Part shown: piece after piece, positions 18,365 through 24,886 of the stretch | How the letters are laid out: each line of letters begins with the position of its first letter | Numbering within the stretch: the first letter of the stretch is position 1 | Assembly: GCF_019972295.1 (NCBI RefSeq) | Contig: NZ_BLJA01000001.1 | Span: 3,379,574 to 3,443,573 of the forward strand | DNA length: 64,000 bases | Reading direction: 5' to 3' | From: Geobacter sp. AOG2 | GTDB taxonomy: Bacteria > Desulfobacterota > Desulfuromonadia > Geobacterales > Pseudopelobacteraceae | Notes under the pieces: model-generated | The model's database searches: none | The model's input: the letters and a program-made list of their open reading frames with translations, nothing else | Told to the model about the DNA's origin: nothing | Translations under genes and position numbers: made by a program

Positions 18365-19237
18365 ATGTACACCAGCCCCTTCCTGGTCATAAATCCCGAT
18401 TCCGGCAGTTTCAGCCGCAGGCGCATTGCGCAGGTGGTGGACGGCCTCAGGCGTTGCGGTCTGCCTCCCGTCATCCATCCGATCCGGAATCCCGCCGAGG
18501 CGCTCCCGTGTTGCCAGGCGATCCGCCGGGTGCGGGAACACCCGTTCATTATCGTTGCCGCCGGAGACGGCACGTTCAACGCCGTCATCAACGGCCTCGG
18601 TCCCGGACCGGCGACCCTGGCGGTGTTGCCGCTGGGCACCTCCAATGTCCTGGCGGCGGAGGTGGGGATCTCGTCCCTTGCGGACGGGATTGCGCGGATC
18701 TGCGCGGGCCGGACCATGCCGCTGTCGGTCGGGCTTCTGGAACTGGCGGCAAGCCGCCGTTATTTCGCCCTGATGGCGGGCAGCGGGTTGGACGGGGCCG
18801 TGGTGGAGGGCGTGAGGGCACGGGAGAAGCGGGTGCTGAAACAGGGTGCCTATGCCTTGTCGGCATTCAGGACGGCGCTGGGGTGGGACAAGGGCATGCA
18901 GGAGGTCGTGGCGGACGGTGAACGATGCCTCTGCCATACGGCGGTGGTATGCAACGCCTCGCGCTACGGCGGCCCGTTCCGGCTCTCGCCCGGCAGCGAC
19001 CTGTTCCGCCGCGGCTTTGAGGTCGCCTGTGTCACGAGCAGCCACCGGCGGGGGTACCTGACGATCGCAAAAAAACTCCTCATGGGCCAACCGATGCCGG
19101 AGACGGTCGTTACCCGGCTCACCGCCACGGAGGTCGAATTGCGGGGAACGAAGCCGATTCAGCTCGATGGGGATTTTGTCGGGCATGGTCCGGCGAGGAT
19201 CACGGCGGTGGCCGATTTTGCCCGGCTCATCGTTTAG
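18365..19237 (+). CDS. Diacylglycerol/sphingosine-kinase-family lipid kinase
   Basis: 290-residue member of the DAGK catalytic family (YegS/DgkB-like), which phosphorylates lipid hydroxyl groups at the inner membrane. Seen are the N-terminal INPDSGS, the nucleotide-binding AAGDGTFNAVINGL (GGDGT-type loop near residue 67), LPLGTSNVLAAE and the GSGLDG segment. The C-terminal DGDF-type motif appears as QLDGDFVG. No strong Shine-Dalgarno precedes the ATG, which sits just after a stable hairpin. Its 3' end overlaps the next ORF. The true lipid substrate is unknown. Confidence 0.88.
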   Translation: MYTSPFLVINPDSGSFSRRRIAQVVDGLRRCGLPPVIHPIRNPAEALPCCQAIRRVREHPFIIVAAGDGTFNAVINGLGPGPATLAVLPLGTSNVLAAEVGISSLADGIARICAGRTMPLSVGLLELAASRRYFALMAGSGLDGAVVEGVRAREKRVLKQGAYALSAFRTALGWDKGMQEVVADGERCLCHTAVVCNASRYGGPFRLSPGSDLFRRGFEVACVTSSHRRGYLTIAKKLLMGQPMPETVVTRLTATEVELRGTKPIQLDGDFVGHGPARITAVADFARLIV

Positions 19238-21365
19238 CCGCCTGCTTCTCCTGTTATGCGGCCTTGTTGCCGTAACCGCGTGGCCCGCCCGCGCCCCGGC
19301 CGCCTCCGGCCGCCCGCTCGCGATCACGATCCGTGCGCCCCAATCTCTTCTCGGCCGCCCGCCGGCGCGGTTGGCCATCGACGACACCATCGTCCTGCTG
19401 CGCCGCGCCTTCCCCACTGCCCTGATCGGTCCCGGCCGGGGCCGCGCCCAGGTGGTCATCCGCCTGCCGCCGGTTCCCGCCGCCGCCCATCCCGCCGCAC
19501 CACCCGAAGATTCCTATCGCTGGCGGTCGACCCGCCGCAACGGCGTCATCACCCTGGAACTTTCCGCCTCGACCCCGGAGGGGGTGGCAAGCGGCCTCTA
19601 CGGCCTGCTCCAGGAAAAACTCGCCTTCCGGTTCATCCACCCCCGGCAGACGCTTTACCCGTTCTATGGTTCCTGGCCGCTGCCACCGGTCTTCACCTTT
19701 GCGGGAACCCCCCGGTTTCCCGCGAGGGGCTTCCATCTCCATACCCTGCATCCGGTCGAACTGACCGAACCGCTGATGAACCCGGCGCTGGCCGGCGGCC
19801 TGGATGAGGTCAAGGAATACATCGACTGGCTGGCCCGCAACGGTCAGAACACCATGCAATTCTTCCTGCTGCGGGAGATCGACCGTGAGGCCTGGATCAA
19901 CCATGCCGTCCGCATCGTCCAGTACGCCCACCGGCGCGGCGTGCGCTGCGGGGTGGAGGTCTCCCTGGCCATGATCCAGCAGCAGGCCTTTCAGTGCCTG
20001 GCCCTGCTGCGGCCGTATCCCTCCTACGCCAGGCAGGTGGATGCCACCCTGGCCTGGCTGTTCCGGGTCCCCTGGGACTTCGTCACCCTCGAACCGACCA
20101 TGGGTGAGCACCTTCCTTTTCTGGGCCGCCTGCTTCCCGGCGTACAGCGCCACATGGAGCGCCTGGTGGTGCGGCGCTATGGAGCGAAGCTCATGTTCGC
20201 CACCCATGTCATCCCCTCCGACCGGGGCCGGAAGGTGCGCCGCCCCCTGGAACCGACCAGCGGCATCCTGATCCATACGGTCATGTGCTATTCCGTCTCG
20301 GAGCCCCACGCCCCGGTCTACGGCAACGTCAACCAGCGCTTCATGCTGGATGCGGCCCGGGAGGAGGTGCGCCGCCGGGAAACCTGGTACTGGCCGGAAT
20401 CGTCCTATTGGGTGGGGTTCGACAGTCCGGTGCCGCTCTTGCTGCTCCCGTATCTGGACAGTCGCTGGAGCGACATGGACCTGATGGCCCGCCTGGGGGT
20501 GGCCGGGCATCTCACCTTCACCTCGGGCTGGGAGTGGGGGTACTGGCTGATGGACTGGAGCATCGCCCGCTGGTCGTGGCGCTTTGACGACAACGGCGGC
20601 TTGCGCGGCAATGGCCCCCTCGGCCCGCTCGACGATCTCCTGCCCGACCGGCGGCTGCACGGGCTGTGGGATGGAGCGCTGCGCCTGCAGAACCATTACC
20701 TGAAAGAACGCGGCCTCATGCGCTACCTGGCGGCGCTGACCCCCTTCTCCGAACTGCCCCACCCCCTGGACCGTCCCTTCCAGCCCGACCCCGGTTTTCG
20801 TTACTCCTGGCTGCTGAACGATGCGCCCGACGGGGAGGTGCGGGCCGTGCTCGCGGGGCCGGTGGCCGATATGGAGGCCTACGACCGTGCCATGACCTCC
20901 CTGGCAACGCGCATCGATTCCCGGCTGGCGCAGCTCGAAGCGGCGCCGGGGGATCGTTTTCGCGACCCGCTCCGGGTGGCCCGCGAGTTGAACCGCGGGC
21001 TGCGCGTGACCGCCCTGCGCGCCCGCCATCGGGCCCTGACCCTGCGGGCGCTTGCGGCAAAACGGGCGGGGCGGGACGCTGCCCGCGGCCGTGGGGAGGA
21101 TTTTCTCGCCAGGGCCGCCGCGGTGCGGATGGAGGCCCTGACGCTGGTAACCCTGCAGGAGTCGGGTTACCGCTATCCCCTGGAACGGATCGCCCGCCGC
21201 ACCCCCAACCTGACGGCTTACCCCTTCGGCTACCTCTATCCGGCAAGCCGCCTGTTCTTCTGGGAGCGCGAGGAGGAGCAGGTCAGGCGCGGACGCTTCG
21301 ACGCCTTGTTCATGAACCTGTGGGATTTCCGGCGCACGCTCGGGCTGGAGAGCCTCTTTCATTGA
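19185..21365 (+). CDS. Secreted glycosidase-like protein (GH20/GH67-type N-domain, putative TIM barrel)
   Basis: About 726 residues with a clear signal peptide (Arg-rich start, LLLLLCGLVAVTAW core, ARAPAAS cleavage region). The next part resembles the alpha/beta domain that precedes the catalytic barrel in GH20 hexosaminidases and GH67 glucuronidases (EGVASGLYGLLQEKLAFRFI, then RFPARGFHLHTLHPVELTE). A barrel-like region follows (YIDWLARNGQNTMQFFLLRE, DFVTLEPTMGEHLPF, GWEWGYWLMDW) and the last 200 residues are helical. The start is uncertain: ATG 19167, ATG 19185 or TTG 19218, all near or inside the lipid-kinase 3' end. Substrate and activity are unknown; the glycosidase link is inference from motifs. 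Confidence 0.7.
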   Translation: MVRRGSRRWPILPGSSFSRLLLLLCGLVAVTAWPARAPAASGRPLAITIRAPQSLLGRPPARLAIDDTIVLLRRAFPTALIGPGRGRAQVVIRLPPVPAAAHPAAPPEDSYRWRSTRRNGVITLELSASTPEGVASGLYGLLQEKLAFRFIHPRQTLYPFYGSWPLPPVFTFAGTPRFPARGFHLHTLHPVELTEPLMNPALAGGLDEVKEYIDWLARNGQNTMQFFLLREIDREAWINHAVRIVQYAHRRGVRCGVEVSLAMIQQQAFQCLALLRPYPSYARQVDATLAWLFRVPWDFVTLEPTMGEHLPFLGRLLPGVQRHMERLVVRRYGAKLMFATHVIPSDRGRKVRRPLEPTSGILIHTVMCYSVSEPHAPVYGNVNQRFMLDAAREEVRRRETWYWPESSYWVGFDSPVPLLLLPYLDSRWSDMDLMARLGVAGHLTFTSGWEWGYWLMDWSIARWSWRFDDNGGLRGNGPLGPLDDLLPDRRLHGLWDGALRLQNHYLKERGLMRYLAALTPFSELPHPLDRPFQPDPGFRYSWLLNDAPDGEVRAVLAGPVADMEAYDRAMTSLATRIDSRLAQLEAAPGDRFRDPLRVARELNRGLRVTALRARHRALTLRALAAKRAGRDAARGRGEDFLARAAAVRMEALTLVTLQESGYRYPLERIARRTPNLTAYPFGYLYPASRLFFWEREEEQVRRGRFDALFMNLWDFRRTLGLESLFH

Positions 21366-21427
21366 CCGGTGCGGCTTGATGGGGAGCGCCGCGCAGCGCA
21401 CGTAACCCGTCAGAATGATTTTGACTC

Positions 21428-21479
21428 TTGACAGGAGCCCGGCAAGGACGTATTGTCTCTCAAACAGGAATTATTCCTG
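21428..21479 (+). promoter_or_regulatory. Promoter and operator of the PerR-like regulator gene
   Basis: TTGACA (21428-21433), a 17-bp spacer and TATTGT (21451-21456) make a near-consensus sigma70 promoter. A perfect 7-1-7 palindrome, CAGGAAT-T-ATTCCTG (21465-21479), lies across the expected transcription start, an ideal repressor position. The same motif recurs before rubrerythrin at 21946. Confidence 0.75.
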
Positions 21480-21493
21480 GTTAGGAGATTATC

Positions 21494-21919
21494 ATCAAAC
21501 GGGAACAGATCAAAAAGAGCATCATCCAGGGGCTCAGGGACAAGGGGCTGAAGCTCACTTCCCAGCGTCTTGAGATCATAGATGTGCTCACCCGCGACAA
21601 AAGCCATCCCTCCGCCTTGTCCATCTTCAAGAAGGCCCGCGAGAAGTATCCCGCCATCAGTCTGTCCACGGTGTACTATACCCTGGCCCTGCTCAAGAAG
21701 CACCGGCTGATCAGGGAACTGGAGTTCGAGGCCATGGACAACCGGTACGATATGGATACGGCCAATCACCTCAATCTGATCTGTACCAATTGCGGCAGGA
21801 TCGAGGACTTCGCCGACGCCGTTCCGGTGCCGCCCGAGGTGGTGGAGCAACGTACCGGCTTTGCGGCCCGCGATATCCGTTTCGAGTATTACGGGTTGTG
21901 CAGGCAGTGCCGTAAGTAG
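21494..21919 (+). CDS. Fur-family (PerR-like) metalloregulator, apparently with a non-AUG start
   Basis: A Fur/PerR-type winged-helix repressor. The conserved first helix is KGLKLTSQRLEIIDVL, followed by HPSA, STVYYTLALL, and a dimerisation domain with CTNCG and CRQC zinc-site pairs; the HLNL region replaces the usual H-rich HxHH motif. A full-length protein (141 aa from ATC 21494) requires a start between the in-frame TAG at 21482 and the first helix. No ATG, GTG or TTG exists there, whereas AGGAG lies 6 bp before ATC 21494. The GTG at 21584 would cut off the first helix. Rubrerythrin and a peroxidase follow, so a peroxide-stress role is likely. Confidence 0.85.
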   Translation: MKREQIKKSIIQGLRDKGLKLTSQRLEIIDVLTRDKSHPSALSIFKKAREKYPAISLSTVYYTLALLKKHRLIRELEFEAMDNRYDMDTANHLNLICTNCGRIEDFADAVPVPPEVVEQRTGFAARDIRFEYYGLCRQCRK

Positions 21920-21945
21920 GGTCGATATATTTTTTGCCGGACAAT

Positions 21946-21960
21946 CAGGAATCGTTCCTG
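21946..21960 (+). promoter_or_regulatory. Operator of the rubrerythrin gene, same motif as in front of the regulator
   Basis: CAGGAATCGTTCCTG is a 6-3-6 palindrome that matches the operator at 21465-21479 at 13 of 15 positions. It lies 70 bp before the rubrerythrin start. Two copies in one locus support direct control by the adjacent Fur-family protein. Confidence 0.7.
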
Positions 21961-22029
21961 TTTGGCCGGCGCGACATTCCGCGTCCCCGGAGGGGACATC
22001 CGCCAACCACAGAGAGGAGAACAAGAGAC

Positions 22030-22602
22030 ATGTCACTGAAGGGAACCCGCACCGAGAAGAACATCCTCACCGCATTCGCCGGGGAGAGCCAGGCTCGCAA
22101 CCGCTATACCTATTTCGCCGCGCAGGCGAAGAAAGACGGTTACGTGCAGATTGCCGAGATTTTCGAAGAAACGGCCAACCAGGAGAAGGAGCATGCCAAG
22201 CGGCTGTTCAAATTCCTGGAGGGGGGCGATGTGGAGATCAGCGCCGCGTTCCCGGCCGGGAAGATCGGGACCACCGTGGAAAATCTGCTGGCCTCCGCCC
22301 AGGGGGAACACCATGAACAGGCCGAGATGTACCCCGAATTCGCCGCCATCGCCAAGGAAGAAGGATTCCCCGTGCTGGCCGCCGTGTTCACGGCCATAGC
22401 CGTTGCCGAAAAGCAGCATGAAAAACGTTTCAGGGCCCTGCAGGCCAATATCGAGAACGACCGGGTCTTCCGCAAGGACGAGCCGGTGGTCTGGAGATGC
22501 CGCAACTGCGGCTACCTTCACGAGGGGCCTGCCGCCCCGGAGTTGTGCGCAGCCTGCGCCCATCCCAAGGCCCATTTCGAACTGCTGGCCGAGAATTACT
22601 GA
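22030..22602 (+). CDS. Rubrerythrin
   Basis: Cytoplasmic NADH-linked peroxidase of anaerobes. The 190 residues comprise a ferritin-like di-iron four-helix domain (GESQARNRYTYFAAQAKK with its Glu ligand, then EExxxxExxH-like EETANQEKEHAK and AVAEKQHEKRF) and a C-terminal rubredoxin-like FeS4 domain with WRCRNCGY and LCAACAHP. GAGAGGAG precedes the ATG. It lies between the PerR-like regulator and a di-haem peroxidase. Confidence 0.95.
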   Translation: MSLKGTRTEKNILTAFAGESQARNRYTYFAAQAKKDGYVQIAEIFEETANQEKEHAKRLFKFLEGGDVEISAAFPAGKIGTTVENLLASAQGEHHEQAEMYPEFAAIAKEEGFPVLAAVFTAIAVAEKQHEKRFRALQANIENDRVFRKDEPVVWRCRNCGYLHEGPAAPELCAACAHPKAHFELLAENY

Positions 22603-22688
22603 CCGCCATGCGCACACCTTGCTCCCTTGCAGGGTACCGCGGCGGTCCGGATCGAGCCAACCCTATCCCAACCCAAGGAGGAATGCCG

Positions 22689-23732
22689 ATGAAACGTTTC
22701 CGCATGTCGCTCGTTGTGGTGCTGACGCTGGCAGTTTGCGTTGGCCAAGCCGTTGCCGCGGAGGATTTGCAGGCCCGCGCCAAGGCCCTTTTTAAGCCGA
22801 TCCCGGCCAAACCGCCCGTTCTGAAAGGCAATCCGGCCACACCCGCCAGGGTTGAACTGGGTGCCAAGCTCTACTTCGATCCGCGTCTTTCCAGGTCCCA
22901 GCTCATCAGCTGCAACACCTGTCACAATGCGGGGTTGGCCGGAACGGATCTGCAGGTGACCTCGACCGGCCACGGGTGGCAAAAAGGGCCGCGCAACGCC
23001 CCGACCGTGCTGAACTCCGTCTACAATATTGCACAGTTCTGGGACGGCCGGGCCAAGGACCTGGCCGAACAGGCCAAAGGGCCGGTGCAGGCATCGGTCG
23101 AGATGAACAATACACCTGACCTGGTACTGCAGACCCTGAAGAGCATGCCCGGGTACGTGAAGCTGTTCAAAAAAGCCTTCCCCGGTGAGAAGGAACCTCT
23201 GACGTTCGATAATATGGCCAAGGCCATCGAGGTCTTCGAGGCGACCCTGATCACGCCGGATGCCCCCTTTGACCGCTACATCAAAGGGGACCGCAAGGCT
23301 ATGGGCGTACGGGAAACCGCCGGGCTCAAACTCTTCATCGAAAAGGGATGCGTCGCCTGTCACGGCGGCCTCAACCTGGGCGGTTCCGGTTACTACCCCT
23401 TCGGCGTTGTGGCCAAACCGGCCGAGAACATCCTGCCGCGGAAGGACAAGGGGCGGCTTGCCGTCACCAATACCTCGGCGGATGAGTACGTATTCAGGGC
23501 GCCGTCGCTGCGAAACGTCGCCGTCACGGCCCCCTATTTCCACTCAGGCGTGGTCTGGAGCCTGAGAGAGGCTGTTGACGTCATGGGGTCGGCCCAATTC
23601 GGCATCCACCTCAGCGATGAGGAAAGCGGCGACATCGTCGCGTTTCTCGGGAGCCTGACCGGTAAACAGCCCAAGCTCGTCTATCCCCTTTTGCCGGCCA
23701 GCACCGATGCAACACCTCGCCCCACGCTGTAG
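22689..23732 (+). CDS. Di-haem cytochrome c peroxidase
   Basis: Periplasmic peroxidase of the CcpA/MauG family, 347 residues. A Sec signal peptide (MKRFRMSLVVVLTLAVCVGQAVA) precedes two c-type haem sites, CNTCH at 75-79 and CVACH at 221-225. Family stretches seen are ELGAKLYFDPRLS, RNAPTVLNSVYN, FWDGRA and FRAPSLRNVAVTAPYFHSG. AAGGAGG lies 7 bp before the chosen ATG; the ATG at 22683 is too close to it. It reduces peroxide with electrons from periplasmic cytochromes, extending the oxidative-stress block to the cell envelope. Confidence 0.95.
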   Translation: MKRFRMSLVVVLTLAVCVGQAVAAEDLQARAKALFKPIPAKPPVLKGNPATPARVELGAKLYFDPRLSRSQLISCNTCHNAGLAGTDLQVTSTGHGWQKGPRNAPTVLNSVYNIAQFWDGRAKDLAEQAKGPVQASVEMNNTPDLVLQTLKSMPGYVKLFKKAFPGEKEPLTFDNMAKAIEVFEATLITPDAPFDRYIKGDRKAMGVRETAGLKLFIEKGCVACHGGLNLGGSGYYPFGVVAKPAENILPRKDKGRLAVTNTSADEYVFRAPSLRNVAVTAPYFHSGVVWSLREAVDVMGSAQFGIHLSDEESGDIVAFLGSLTGKQPKLVYPLLPASTDATPRPTL

Positions 23733-23742
23733 TCCCGCCACG

Positions 23743-23787
23743 GTCCGTCCCGTTCCTGCCCGCTGCCGGCGCAGGAACGGGACGGAC
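23743..23787. terminator. Long convergent terminator hairpin
   Basis: A perfect 17-bp stem, GTCCGTCCCGTTCCTGC (23743-23759) with its complement (23771-23787), separated by an 11-nt loop, sits exactly between the peroxidase stop and the convergent methyltransferase stop. It has no T-run, but its strength and position fit a shared terminator or barrier. Confidence 0.6.
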
Positions 23788-23788
23788 T

Positions 23789-24352
23789 TCACATCCCCCG
23801 ATCGTTGATCGTATCGTCCCTGCGGTAGATGGCCGCCAAGGCGTGCCGGCGGTAGTAGTGGCTGACTCGCCGCATGCCGTGGGGCAGAAGCAGGGCGTCC
23901 AGTTCCTCGTGGCTGAGGGTCTTGGCGCATGCGCCGGGTGAAAGGCAGCCGCCGCAGGAATCGTCGCATGCCTCGTCCGGTCGGCGGCAGCGCACTTCCA
24001 TCATCAGGTAGCCGCCCGGCTTGAGGTTGGCGACGGCCGTCTCCAGGTAGGTATGCCGCTCGTCCTCTGCCATGATGATATTGAGGACATAGGTGGAAAG
24101 CACCAGGTCGACGCCCAACCGGCTGCCGGGAAGCTCGTCCGTGGCCAGCAGGCGCCGCACCTGTCGGGCTTCGGGGCGGCACCGCAGCTTTTTCACCTGT
24201 TCCGGCAGGTCCGCGGCATACACGGTAAAGCCTTGTTCCGAGAGATAACGGGCATTACGCATGGTGCCGGTGCCGTAGTCCAGCACCGTCAGGGCGTTCC
24301 GGCTTTTGAAGAAACGGTTGTAGCGTCTGACGCTTTCGGCTGCTGCGCACAT
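23789..24352 (-). CDS. Class I SAM-dependent methyltransferase with cysteine cluster
   Basis: 187 residues. SAM-binding motif I is VLDYGTGTMRNARYL, with an acidic residue after strand 2 (YAADLPEQ) and a motif II/III region (LVLSTYVLNII, LKPGGYLMMEV). An unusual cysteine cluster CDDSCGGCLSPGAC near residues 132-145 could bind metal. GGGAGGAG precedes the ATG. It follows a truncated Fur-like gene by 18 bp, at the end of the feo gene group. The substrate is unknown. Confidence 0.8.
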   Translation of the reverse strand: MCAAAESVRRYNRFFKSRNALTVLDYGTGTMRNARYLSEQGFTVYAADLPEQVKKLRCRPEARQVRRLLATDELPGSRLGVDLVLSTYVLNIIMAEDERHTYLETAVANLKPGGYLMMEVRCRRPDEACDDSCGGCLSPGACAKTLSHEELDALLLPHGMRRVSHYYRRHALAAIYRRDDTINDRGM

Positions 24353-24370
24353 GAAAACGATCTCCTCCCG

Positions 24371-24646
24371 TCAGGACCTGTCATCCGCGGCGTGCTCGTA
24401 ACGGGTGGGGCTGCCGTCTCCCCGGACGGCTCCGGCGATCCCCGATCCGGCGAGCAGCTTCAGGGTGCGGTAGACCGTGACGTAACCGACGGCGTGGTGG
24501 TGGGCGCGAAGTTCCCGGAAGAGCTCGTCCGCGCTCAGGCCGTGCCCGTGGGCAAGGAACGCCGTCAGGATGAGGCGCCGCTGCCTGGTCAGTTTGAGGC
24601 CCCTGGTGCCGAGGTAATCGCAAAATTGCTGGTTATGGTCCGGCAT
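24371..24646 (-). CDS. Fur-family DNA-binding domain without the metal-sensing domain
   Basis: 91 residues from the ATG at 24646 (MPDHNQQFCDYLGTRGLKLT). It has the complete Fur winged helix: LKLTRQRRLILTAFL, SADELF, VTVYRTLKLLAGSGI and the wing SPTRYEH. The protein then stops after AADDRS. The dimerisation and metal-binding domain (His-rich and CxxC motifs), normally another 50-60 residues, is absent. No remnant in another frame can fit in the 18 bp before the next gene. It may be a decayed gene or a short DNA-binding antagonist. Confidence 0.75.
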   Translation of the reverse strand: MPDHNQQFCDYLGTRGLKLTRQRRLILTAFLAHGHGLSADELFRELRAHHHAVGYVTVYRTLKLLAGSGIAGAVRGDGSPTRYEHAADDRS

Positions 24647-24756
24647 CACAGCGTCTCTCCCCCGTGTCGTGCCGTGGCCGGGCGGGCAGTCGGGCCTCCC
24701 GTCGCCCGGCGGCGAAGCGTCGTCATTCCGCCGCCGGGCAGCCATCCCATCCGTCC

Positions 24757-24885
24757 TCACTTGTCGTTGCACCCGCCGCCGTCGCAACCGTGACAATGCC
24801 CCTTTTTCTTCCAGAGCGAGCGGTAGAGCACCCAGGCGGCGCCGCCCAGTATGGCGGCCATCAGCACGATATCCATTGTTCCCAT
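24757..24885 (-). CDS. FeoB-associated Cys-rich membrane protein, 42 aa
   Basis: A tiny gene starting 1 bp after the feoB stop. It encodes one membrane helix (MGTMDIVLMAAILGGAAWVL) followed by a basic stretch (RSLWKKK) and a His/Cys tail (GHCHGCDGGGCNDK). This is the layout of the FeoB-associated Cys-rich membrane protein family, which accompanies FeoB in many anaerobes and is thought to help ferrous iron uptake or FeoB assembly. Translation is probably coupled to feoB. Confidence 0.85.
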   Translation of the reverse strand: MGTMDIVLMAAILGGAAWVLYRSLWKKKGHCHGCDGGGCNDK

Positions 24886-24886
24886 G

